Shown: positions 1-6,661 of the stretch, piece by piece
Position numbering within the stretch: the stretch's first letter is position 1
How the letters are laid out: each line of letters opens with the position of its first letter
Source of the DNA: SD8 sp035528475
Lineage (GTDB): Archaea > Halobacteriota > Methanomicrobia > Methanomicrobiales > Methanospirillaceae
Assembly (NCBI GenBank): GCA_035528475.1
Contig: DATKYO010000124.1
Location: 1-13,882 of the forward strand
DNA length: 13,882 nucleotides
Reading direction: 5' to 3'
Translations under genes and position numbers: made by a program
The notes under the pieces: model-generated
The model's input: the letters and a program-made list of their open reading frames with translations, nothing else
The model's database searches: none
Told to the model about the DNA's origin: nothing

Positions 1-1
1 G

Positions 2-883
2 GGCATCAAGAACTGGGATGATGACACCCTTGTGGCCAAGGAGAACTACTGGGGTGAACCCGGCGGTCCATCCGAAGGTCCCGAGCCTATCATCCACCAG
101 GAAGACCAGAGGAGCGATGCGCTGGGCAACGGCGACGCCGTGAGCCACCGCATCCATTACAACCCATGGCTCTACCTTACTGCTTACGAGATCTTCCATG
201 ACACCAGCAGTCCCATCAGGTCATATGGTTCTGACACTCTGCTGCTCCAGAGCGGGTGGAACACGTTATCCATTCCCTGTTCACTTGATCAGGATGCCAA
301 CACCATTGCAGAGATCGCAACCCTTGGGGATTTCCTTGATAACAACAACACCGAAGTCGTATACCAGTGGGACCCGGTCAGCCTGATGTGGATCGATATC
401 GGGTCCAGTCCTGTTGAGATCATCCCCTGCCGTGGTTATTACATCAAGATGACCGAACCTTCCCGGTTCCCGGTCCTTTACAGTAGCAACCCCTCACCGG
501 GACTCCCAACCTATGCTGTAGTCGAAGGATGGAACCTTATCGGCGCCCCATGGGGTATTGACCGATACGACGATTCGACCCCATACGACCAGGGACGCTG
601 GGGTGTCGCCAGTCCCGACCTTGATGACGATGATGCGTTTATGCCGGTTTGGGAAGCCCTTGAATCCATCAAGGAAGGATCCGGAGGTACCAAAGGAGTG
701 GCCGTTGTTATCAGCCCGTCTGTGCCGGGACAGTACACCATCTGGAGTTCCTCCGTAACCGATGGATTCTGGGATCCCATCTATAACTATAATGAGATGG
801 TAACCGGAGATGGTTACTGGGTCTATATGGTCAACCCGTCCACTTACGCCGGTTTCGAAATAACCCCGTTCTACTTCCCGTAG
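2..883 (+). CDS. C-terminal part of a secreted surface protein (beta-helix end plus GWN module), 5' truncated
   Basis: The frame is open to the left window edge, so this is the last 293 residues of a larger protein; the GTG at 32 is an internal codon and not a start. Visible residues 16-57 (NYWG, then GGPSE, a VSHRI segment and NPWL) match the closing rung typical of NosD-like right-handed beta-helix surface proteins. Residues 84-293 form a second module with GWNTLSIP at 85-92, GYYIKM at 145-150, GWNLIGAPW at 176-184 and a terminal GYWVYMVNPS motif. The same module ends the next gene. I infer an extracellular adhesion or cell-envelope protein; no catalytic residues are recognised. It has no C-terminal membrane helix or recognisable sorting motif and ends in ITPFYFP, so how it stays on the cell is unclear. 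The family assignment rests on motif pattern only. Confidence 0.75.
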   Translation, partial: GIKNWDDDTLVAKENYWGEPGGPSEGPEPIIHQEDQRSDALGNGDAVSHRIHYNPWLYLTAYEIFHDTSSPIRSYGSDTLLLQSGWNTLSIPCSLDQDANTIAEIATLGDFLDNNNTEVVYQWDPVSLMWIDIGSSPVEIIPCRGYYIKMTEPSRFPVLYSSNPSPGLPTYAVVEGWNLIGAPWGIDRYDDSTPYDQGRWGVASPDLDDDDAFMPVWEALESIKEGSGGTKGVAVVISPSVPGQYTIWSSSVTDGFWDPIYNYNEMVTGDGYWVYMVNPSTYAGFEITPFYFP

Positions 884-920
884 ATGGGCAGAGGAAACAC
901 AAATGCTAGAAATAACAAAA

Positions 921-952
921 AAAACGGGGCGGGAATCATCCCATCCCGTTTT
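921..952 (+). promoter_or_regulatory. Stem-loop just upstream of the second surface gene
   Basis: An imperfect inverted repeat pairs AAAACGGG (921-928) with CCCGTTTT (945-952) and GGGA (931-934) with TCCC (939-942), leaving a GC/AT internal mismatch and a 4-nt loop. It follows an A-rich run and lies immediately before the AGGAGG ribosome binding site at 954-959. It could be a terminator or a 3'-end stabiliser for the upstream gene, or a leader structure of the next one. The short T stretch is part of the arm, so a classical hairpin plus T-tract terminator is not evident. Confidence 0.4.
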
Positions 953-964
953 CAGGAGGATGAA

Positions 965-2599
965 ATGAGGAAGAATGATGCCAGGTGGAATTTCCTTCTT
1001 TTAACCATGGCGATACTTTTCAGTTTCGCCATATGTGCCTCCTATACCGCTGCAGCGGACAGTACACCGATTCTCCCTCACAGGTTCCATGGAAACGTAA
1101 CATTCAACGATGAACCTGGCGCGATAGGGACATACATTTCCGCTGAAGTGACGGGGGGCGAAGGGAATTTTACCACCGTTGAATACGGACGATACGGAAG
1201 CCAGAGTTTCCTCGGCGACAAACTTCTGGTCCAGGGAAATATCAGCACAAGTGCAGAAATCACATTTTATCTGAACGGATTTGCTGCCGAGTGCTATGAT
1301 GTGGACACGGGCGGACCGTGGCAGGCGACCTATCCGTTCACCCCGGATGATGATACCAACCTGGATCTTCGTGCATATGGCCTTTTATATGTCATTGAAG
1401 CCTCCGCAGGCGAAGGAGGATTTATTAATCCATTTGGTACGATGGATGTCTACGAGGGTCAGAACGTCACATTCAACATTACCCCTGATGCCTGTTACCG
1501 CATACTGGATGTCCTGGTGGACAACAGCTCGGCAGGCGCCGTCAGCGAGTACACTTTCAGCCTGATAGATGACAACCATACCATCCAGGCATCATTTACA
1601 CCGCTCAACTATACGATTATCTCTTCCTCTTCGGAGGGGGGATCGATTGATCCTTCAGGGAGCGTTGAAGTCCCGTGTGGCGGGAATATGACATTTTTCA
1701 TTGATCCCGAACAATGCTGGGAAATCGATGATGTGGAAGTTGACAACATTTCTGTCGGTGCGGTTTCAGAGTACAACTTCAGTTTTGTTGATGATGACCA
1801 TACCATCAATGCAAGCTTCAGTCATATTACCTACACGATAAACGCTTCAGCAGGTCCCAATGGAAATATCTCCCCCGAGGGAGACATCCCCGTCTATTGC
1901 GGTGATGACCAGACATTTGCGTTCCTCCCCGATCAGTCCTACAGGGTAGCCGATGTCATGGTTGACGGGGAGCCACAGGGGAAGATATGGGAGTATACAT
2001 TCCAGGACGTCGCAGATAACCATATAATCAGCGTTACCTTCGAAGAAGGGCCGCCCGAGTACTTTACCGCACCACTTGGAACCGGTTGGAACCTCTTCTC
2101 AACACCGGTAAAACTTGAGACCGGGCATCAATACATGGAGGATATTTTCCCTGATCCGCAGATCCAGAATATTGATCTCATACTGGGCTGGGATGGCCTT
2201 GGGTGGTTCATACCAGGGTATTCCTATGAATTAAAACCCCTGGAATGTGTGTACGTGCATACCACATCCCCGGCTACTGCATATATTTATCCCTCGTCCA
2301 GCGTGACCTCCCCGCCTTCACGAGGCATGAACATCGGCGTAAACCTGGTCGGACCTGCTCCGGCCTACCTGAACGGAACATTCCCCGCTATGCCAGTGGA
2401 CCAGGCATTCAAGAGTATAGAGGAAGCACCAGGAAACCTGACCGGCTATACGATGATAATCAGCCCCTCACTCAACCAGCCGGGCTGGGTATATGTCCCT
2501 GGCGGTACAATCCAGCAGGTTCTGCCATACAAGGGCTATTGGATTGTAATGGAAAACCCTGATACCCTGTACGGGTTTTCCACGACCCCAATCTGTTGA
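965..2599 (+). CDS. Secreted surface protein with three InlB-like repeats and a C-terminal GWN module
   Basis: The protein is 544 aa. The start at 965 is chosen because AGGAGG (954-959) lies 5 nt upstream and a signal peptide follows directly (basic MRKNDAR, hydrophobic core about 10-26, Ala-rich cleavage region near 29-31). An upstream in-frame ATG at 884 would put a hydrophilic extension across the stem-loop. Residues 36-137 are an N-terminal module (PHRFHGNV, GRYG, LLVQG, FYLNGFAAE) shared with the next gene. Residues 142-360 are three repeats of about 73 aa resembling the divergent InlB B-repeat (Flg_new_2) family, each with a VxVDN/VDG and DNHTI-like core. Residues 373-544 are the GWN module shared with the preceding gene. 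Sixteen N-X-S/T sequons are visible, suggesting heavy N-glycosylation. No membrane helix follows the signal peptide. I infer an extracellular adhesion or envelope role; no enzyme motif is seen. Confidence 0.85.
   Translation: MRKNDARWNFLLLTMAILFSFAICASYTAAADSTPILPHRFHGNVTFNDEPGAIGTYISAEVTGGEGNFTTVEYGRYGSQSFLGDKLLVQGNISTSAEITFYLNGFAAECYDVDTGGPWQATYPFTPDDDTNLDLRAYGLLYVIEASAGEGGFINPFGTMDVYEGQNVTFNITPDACYRILDVLVDNSSAGAVSEYTFSLIDDNHTIQASFTPLNYTIISSSSEGGSIDPSGSVEVPCGGNMTFFIDPEQCWEIDDVEVDNISVGAVSEYNFSFVDDDHTINASFSHITYTINASAGPNGNISPEGDIPVYCGDDQTFAFLPDQSYRVADVMVDGEPQGKIWEYTFQDVADNHIISVTFEEGPPEYFTAPLGTGWNLFSTPVKLETGHQYMEDIFPDPQIQNIDLILGWDGLGWFIPGYSYELKPLECVYVHTTSPATAYIYPSSSVTSPPSRGMNIGVNLVGPAPAYLNGTFPAMPVDQAFKSIEEAPGNLTGYTMIISPSLNQPGWVYVPGGTIQQVLPYKGYWIVMENPDTLYGFSTTPIC
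1388..2044 (+). repeat. Three tandem InlB B-repeat-like units within the surface gene
   Basis: Protein residues 142-212, 216-286 and 290-360 align with a period of about 74 aa. Each begins with a Y-x-I strand, then an S/A-G-G-x-I-x-P turn, an aromatic/hydrophobic strand, a D-V-x-V-D segment, E-Y-x-F and a closing D-H-x-I-x-A-S-F-like strand. The third unit is the most divergent. The DNA is clearly diverged between units, so the duplication is old. Confidence 0.7.
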
Positions 2600-2637
2600 A
2601 ATTCGTAGTACAGAGAAGATAAAAGAGTAAAATAAAA

Positions 2638-2662
2638 AAAGGGAGGGGAACAACCTTCCTTT
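2638..2662 (+). promoter_or_regulatory. Stem-loop upstream of the third surface gene
   Basis: AAAGGGAGG (2638-2646) pairs with CCTTCCTTT (2654-2662), with one G-T wobble, around a 7-nt loop. It again follows an A-rich run and precedes the ribosome binding site of the next gene (GGAG at 2672-2675). Its position mirrors the stem-loop at 921-952 although the sequence differs. It may be an intergenic terminator or an mRNA-processing or stability element. Confidence 0.35.
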
Positions 2663-2682
2663 ATACAATTTGGAGTGTACAA

Positions 2683-3606
2683 ATGAGAAACCTACCCTTT
2701 GTATCCATTATATCAGCGTTTCTTTTCATCATCATCTTATGTGGAGGAATCGCATTCGCACAGGAGACTACACAGCAGCCACTGCTTCCGCATGCATTCT
2801 ATGGCACGGTCGAAGTCGCAGGCCAGCCGTCCGAGGCGGGTATACGGGTGGAGGCTCGTGGCGATGGAATCAATGTCGATGTGAATGGGAATCCGATCTA
2901 TACCCATGAAGGAGGCTACGGTGGATTCGGCGGCATGAGTGCCAAGATCCTTGTGCAGGGATCAATTAAGCCCGGAACACCAATCGAATTCCTGGTTGGG
3001 GGCGTGGTAGCCGAAGTCTATGATGTCAAAGCCCAGAAAGGGTGGGACCAGAGTTACCCCTACACCCCTGGCGATGTGACTGAACTCAACCTTCGCATCT
3101 CTTCCTCTGTGACCCCTGAAGCAACCGGCGTGGCTGCAGGTGCGACAACATCACCCACCGCACAGACCACCGTTGCAGCCACACAGGCTGCCGGCAAGGC
3201 ATCAGTTCCCGGTGTCTCTCCAGGTGTAACCCTGATTGTAACGCAAGCGGTAAAAGCAGGCGGGACGGTGGATGTACCCGCTACATCGGCTGGAACCGGA
3301 CAGCCCGAAGCAGGCACAGATACCGGTGAACAATCACCTGAACCTGATACTGTGGAAACTGCCGCACCTGGAACAACCGGCCAGTCATTCTCCTCAACAT
3401 GGATGATCGGTGCAGCCCTGATCATAATAGTCATCATTGGAGGAGCCGCTTATATCGCCAGCAGGAAAAAAGAGGGAGATGTAGAAGAGAAAACCGAGGA
3501 AAAAATAATCGAGGAATCTGAAGAAACTGAGGAAAATATAGAAAATGAAGAAACTGGGGAACCAGAAAAAACTGAGGAATCTGAAGAAACTGAAGAAAAC
3601 AAATAA
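2683..3606 (+). CDS. Single-pass membrane surface protein with Thr-rich stalk and acidic cytoplasmic tail
   Basis: The protein is 307 aa. ATG 2683 has GGAG 7 nt upstream and opens a signal peptide (hydrophobic 5-20, likely cut after AFA at 26). Residues 35-140 (LPHAFYGTV, GGYGGFGG, ILVQGSI, FLVGGVVAEVYDV) are the same extracellular module as residues 36-137 of the preceding gene. A Thr/Ala/Pro/Gly-rich linker (about 141-236) with no N-X-S/T sequons looks like a stalk that could be O-glycosylated. One membrane helix spans 240-260, followed by RKK stop-transfer residues. The tail 264-307 is about half glutamate and carries a repeated EESEETEEN motif. The topology is outside N-terminus, inside C-terminus. 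The specific function is unknown. I infer that it is the membrane-anchored member of the three-protein surface cluster. The acidic tail could bind basic cytoplasmic partners or cations, but nothing in the sequence proves this. Confidence 0.8.
   Translation: MRNLPFVSIISAFLFIIILCGGIAFAQETTQQPLLPHAFYGTVEVAGQPSEAGIRVEARGDGINVDVNGNPIYTHEGGYGGFGGMSAKILVQGSIKPGTPIEFLVGGVVAEVYDVKAQKGWDQSYPYTPGDVTELNLRISSSVTPEATGVAAGATTSPTAQTTVAATQAAGKASVPGVSPGVTLIVTQAVKAGGTVDVPATSAGTGQPEAGTDTGEQSPEPDTVETAAPGTTGQSFSSTWMIGAALIIIVIIGGAAYIASRKKEGDVEEKTEEKIIEESEETEENIENEETGEPEKTEESEETEENK
3511..3599 (+). repeat. 26-bp direct repeat encoding the acidic tail motif
   Basis: Positions 3511-3536 and 3574-3599 match at 25 of 26 bases and encode the two EESEETEEN-type segments of the membrane protein's cytoplasmic tail. 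The near identity suggests recent slippage or duplication, a usual way for Glu-rich tails to vary in length. Confidence 0.75.
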
Positions 3607-3638
3607 TTTTTTTTTGCTTTGTTGAAATCTTTTTTTTT
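3607..3638 (+). terminator. Double T-tract terminator after the surface cluster
   Basis: Two runs of nine T (3607-3615 and 3630-3638) directly follow the stop codon. Oligo-T on the non-template strand is the main intrinsic termination signal in archaea. A weak TTGAAA/TTTCAA inverted repeat (3622-3627 with 3636-3641) overlaps the second tract. Confidence 0.7.
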
Positions 3639-4101
3639 CAATTAATTCAATCTATTATAAAAACAAAATCTCAAATGTGGTTTAGATTTATCAGACGCTC
3701 CCGGTGGCCACGCTTCGCTTGCCCCTGATGATGCGGCGAACCCAAGGAGGGGATAAGAACTGCAATGGGGAGTTTTCTCTCCAGCATTATAATAATAAGA
3801 CAAAAAATAAACATTCTGGCCTGATTTGGGACATTCATTTTTATCACTGGATGATACGTTTCATTTTATCGGGATATACTTTTCATATCCACGAGAAATC
3901 TGAATTATAAAAATAATTATACCTGTGTTAATCTCTAACCTTCACTATCCTATCAATTTATTAATGATCTTTTCATAAAATAACCCAACCAGAGCCTTCA
4001 ATCTCCGATTGACATGGCTTTTCGGATCGTTGTTACACAAACCGCCTCATATGCCTGTAAAGAGAGGAAAACGTATGAAACGGCCGATTGGAGGATGTGA
4101 T
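3639..4101. other. AT-rich gene-free region upstream of the protease gene
   Basis: About 460 bp without a convincing gene. Apart from a GC-rich island (3692-3752) it is strongly AT-rich and has stop codons in all frames at short intervals. Possible promoter elements for the protease gene are TATA-like stretches around 3905-3915 and 3974-3983. A GGATAT/ATATCC inverted repeat with a 7-nt spacer (3872-3890) could be a weak operator or hairpin. The ribosome binding site GGAGG at 4090-4094 closes the region. No RNA gene or conserved riboswitch was recognised. Confidence 0.5.
3692..3752. other. GC-rich island of unknown origin in AT-rich spacer
   Basis: Roughly 60 bp of markedly GC-rich sequence with sharp borders inside an AT-rich spacer. 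It contains the 8-bp palindrome GTGGCCAC (3704-3711). Both strands are readable in several frames, but no frame has a proper start context or continues on either side. It may be a gene remnant, a dispersed intergenic repeat unit or a small structured RNA segment; the window contains only one copy. Confidence 0.35.
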
Positions 4102-6633
4102 ATGTCTGAAAAAATCCTGAAAATATTTTTGTTTTTTGTAACAATAATGCTCATTATCCCGATATCAAGCGGAAATTTGTTGATATCAGGTGAAAAGGGG
4201 GACGGGATTCGGGCCCCGGTGAATCCTGAATTTCTCTCATATCTTGAGAAAATATATCCGGAAAGAATCAATCCCGAAGACGAACATTCCCTGGGATATA
4301 TCCCAAGCCCTGTTGATCTCTCTCATAACCGGGGACTCTATATCACCAATCTTACTGCCCTGCACCAGGCAGGAGTTGCTACTTCACAACGGCTTGAATC
4401 ACTCCAACAAGGAACCTTAGTCGGCATATCCGGATCATTTCCATCGGGCGTCTCTGCATCTTTTGGCAACGATTCGGATTTGACTCTGTCGGCAATGAAG
4501 AGTGCAGGAGAAAGGGCTCCTATAAATAGCGAATTTCTCCAATATTTTGAAAAAATACGATCGGGTGAGACTGAATCAGGCGATGACCATGCACTGGGGT
4601 ATATCCCGAGTCCTGTCGATCTCTCCCATAATAAAGGAAAAAGGATAACAAGTGTTGATATCCGGAAAGGAGCAGGCAGCAGGCTTGATTCTCTACCCAC
4701 GAGCTACCTTGTCACCGCATCCGCATCTCCCGCATCAGGCATCACTTCATCCGGGGGGCAGGGGTTGGATCTCCGGACAACCAGCAAAGTATCATCGGTG
4801 AAAAACCAGGAGCAGTGCGGAAGCTGCTGGGCGTTCTCAACCTATGCATCTATGGAGTCCGTGCTTCTCCCCGGTGAATCATGGGACTTTTCGGAAAACA
4901 ATATGAAAAATACTCACGGGTATGATTTCTCACCCTGCAAAGGGGGAAATTCCATAATGTCCACCGCTTATCTTACCAGGTGGGACGGGCCTGTTACCGA
5001 GTCTGTTGACCCGTATGGTTCATATTCCTCCAGTTCCCCGAATAATGTGCAGGAAGTAAAACACGTGCAGGAGGTATGGTTCCTCCCTTCACGAAGCGAT
5101 CCCCTCGACAATGAGAATATCAAACGGGCGCTGATGGAAAAAGGGGCGGTTTATTCGACAATATACTGGAAAGAATCATATTATTCCGGATATTATGGCA
5201 CCTATTATTATGGCGGGAGTTCATTCCCCAACCATGCGGTAACAATTATCGGATGGGATGATTCCTATGAACGCACCAATTTTGAACGGTTGCCATCCGG
5301 AAATGGGGCATTTATTGTAAAAAACAGTTGGGGCCCTGAATGGGGAGATGACGGGTATTTCTATGTCTCTTACTATGATACCCGGATTGGAATGGATAAC
5401 GCGGTATTTATGGCCGAAGACCCTGAAAATTTCCAGAATATTTACCAGTACGATCCGCTGGGGTGGGTTGTGTCATATGGCACCGGGAGCGATACCGCAT
5501 ATTTTGCCAACATATTCACATCATCCGGAACTGAATACCTGTCTGCAGTCAGTTTCTATACTGCTGTTCCCGATGCACCGTACCAGGTTTCCGTTTATCT
5601 TGATACACACCAGGACCCCGTGAGCGGATCATCGGCAACTACGCTTTCCGGCACAATTCCCCAGCCCGGCTATCATACAATCCGCCTGACTGATCCTGTC
5701 CGGCTAAAAGCAGGGCAGAGGTTCTCGGTTGTAGTGAAACTCACCACACCCGGTTATAATTACCCTGTAGCAATGGAGTATCCTTACAGCGGTTTCTCTT
5801 CCCGGGCATCCGCACAACCAGGCGAGAGTTATGTGAGCAGCAACGGGAATACCTGGACCGACATTACCAGAACTTACGACGATACAAATGTATGCTTAAA
5901 GGCCTTTACAACCGGCACAGGCGTTATACAGACCGTTATTCCCACACCAACGCCAACATATACACCCACCCCCACTCCAACACCGAGCGTCACTCCCACG
6001 CCATCACCGACACCTGCCCAGGATACAATTTCTCCTGCCATATCTCTCACTTCTCCCCGGACCTATACAACAGCAACACAGGGCTCAGATATGACCATTC
6101 AATGGTCCGCGTCTGATAATGCGGGAATCGACAGGGTATTCATAGAATACTCGACAAACGGGAAGAAGACATGGATAATGGTGGCAGACAATCTTCAGAA
6201 GAGCGGTTCATATGTCTGGAATATCCCGCCGACTGCTCCCTCAGGAATTGCATACGTAAAGGCCACGGCCATCGATACATCCGGTAATGCCGGATCCGTT
6301 ATAAAATCAATTATTATCAGGACATACCTGACCACAAGGAACACTTATTCATCCGCCCTGGCAAAGATGCAGTCTGAATCATCTGCAAATGAGTCTGCTG
6401 AATCAGATGGCATTCACAATAACGGGAATGAAAACTCACCGGCCGCACGGATACTGACACTTCCAGGTGCTCCTGCGGTTATGTCACAAAGGGCTGTAAC
6501 GGCGGATTCCATCGAAGGTAAACCCGTCGGTTCTGGCAGTACTCTCATTACGCCGGATGAAAACTCACCGGCCGCACGGATACTGACACTTCCAGGCGCT
6601 CCTGCGGTCATGTCACAATGGAAAGAAGAATAA
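4102..6633 (+). CDS. Secreted C1 (papain-family) cysteine protease with lectin-like and Ig-like domains
   Basis: The protein is 843 aa. ATG 4102 is preferred because GGAGG (4090-4094) is 7 nt upstream; ATG 4075 and TTG 4009 are in-frame alternatives. Residues 5-24 are a signal peptide or membrane anchor. Residues 35-82 and 136-183 are duplicated pro-region units ending in LGYIPSPVDLSHN. The papain domain (about 221-440) has its catalytic set intact: Gln236, Cys242 in QCGSCWAF, His378 in NHAV, and Asn408 in KNSWG. Residues about 445-602 resemble the lectin-like domain that often follows archaeal C1 peptidases. A Pro-Thr linker (613-637) leads to an Ig/FN3-like domain (645-740). The C-terminus (741-843) is polar and carries a duplicated segment. 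I infer extracellular peptide-bond hydrolysis, either remodelling surface proteins or degrading peptides; the substrate is unknown. The next gene starts 28 bp later, so co-transcription is possible. Confidence 0.9.
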   Translation: MSEKILKIFLFFVTIMLIIPISSGNLLISGEKGDGIRAPVNPEFLSYLEKIYPERINPEDEHSLGYIPSPVDLSHNRGLYITNLTALHQAGVATSQRLESLQQGTLVGISGSFPSGVSASFGNDSDLTLSAMKSAGERAPINSEFLQYFEKIRSGETESGDDHALGYIPSPVDLSHNKGKRITSVDIRKGAGSRLDSLPTSYLVTASASPASGITSSGGQGLDLRTTSKVSSVKNQEQCGSCWAFSTYASMESVLLPGESWDFSENNMKNTHGYDFSPCKGGNSIMSTAYLTRWDGPVTESVDPYGSYSSSSPNNVQEVKHVQEVWFLPSRSDPLDNENIKRALMEKGAVYSTIYWKESYYSGYYGTYYYGGSSFPNHAVTIIGWDDSYERTNFERLPSGNGAFIVKNSWGPEWGDDGYFYVSYYDTRIGMDNAVFMAEDPENFQNIYQYDPLGWVVSYGTGSDTAYFANIFTSSGTEYLSAVSFYTAVPDAPYQVSVYLDTHQDPVSGSSATTLSGTIPQPGYHTIRLTDPVRLKAGQRFSVVVKLTTPGYNYPVAMEYPYSGFSSRASAQPGESYVSSNGNTWTDITRTYDDTNVCLKAFTTGTGVIQTVIPTPTPTYTPTPTPTPSVTPTPSPTPAQDTISPAISLTSPRTYTTATQGSDMTIQWSASDNAGIDRVFIEYSTNGKKTWIMVADNLQKSGSYVWNIPPTAPSGIAYVKATAIDTSGNAGSVIKSIIIRTYLTTRNTYSSALAKMQSESSANESAESDGIHNNGNENSPAARILTLPGAPAVMSQRAVTADSIEGKPVGSGSTLITPDENSPAARILTLPGAPAVMSQWKEE
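4204..4347 (+). repeat. Pro-region unit, copy 1
   Basis: Residues 35-82 of the protease align without gaps to residues 136-183 (copy 2), with 30 of 48 identical, including an invariant 13-residue block LGYIPSPVDLSHN. In related archaeal C1 peptidases I expect one such segment shortly before the mature domain, so copy 1 looks like an extra unit. Confidence 0.8.
4507..4650 (+). repeat. Pro-region unit, copy 2
   Basis: Second copy of the 48-residue unit, 101 residues downstream of copy 1 and adjacent to the papain domain. It is more likely to be the functional pro-segment. The central part (GETESGDD against INPEDE) has diverged more than the two ends. Confidence 0.8.
6428..6489 (+). repeat. 62-bp direct repeat at protease C-terminus, copy 1
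   Basis: Matches 6557-6618 at 60 of 62 bases; both differences are silent C/T changes. It encodes the segment ENSPAARILTLPGAPAVMSQ. The copies are 129 bp apart, separated by unrelated coding sequence. Confidence 0.95.
6557..6618 (+). repeat. 62-bp direct repeat at protease C-terminus, copy 2
   Basis: Second copy of the near-identical segment. It ends five codons before the stop, so the protein terminates with this unit plus WKEE. Near identity at DNA level indicates a recent duplication or gene conversion. Confidence 0.95.
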
Positions 6634-6661
6634 TTATCAAGATACAATAACTACAGGAACA

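Noticed and set aside
884..964. Upstream ATG giving a 27-residue longer N-terminus for the second surface protein
   Set aside because: It would place a hydrophilic extension before the signal peptide and run through the stem-loop; AGGAGG at 954-959 clearly marks ATG 965.
3060..3437. Long antisense reading frame opposite the Thr/Ala-rich stalk
   Set aside because: Shadow of low-complexity GC-rich coding sequence on the other strand; no ribosome binding site or family resemblance.
3704..3910. Possible 68-aa gene starting with GTG in the spacer
   Set aside because: No suitable ribosome binding site, composition changes abruptly within the frame (GC-rich then AT-rich), no recognisable protein features; most likely chance.
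4009..4101. TTG start (4009) or ATG 4075 for the cysteine protease
   Set aside because: GGAGG 7 nt before ATG 4102 is the best ribosome binding site and gives a compact signal peptide; ATG 4075 (weak GAGAGG upstream) cannot be fully excluded.
5941..6015. Short-period repeat that could suggest a CRISPR or microsatellite
   Set aside because: It is the codon pattern of a Pro-Thr linker in the protease; there are no spacers or palindromic repeats.
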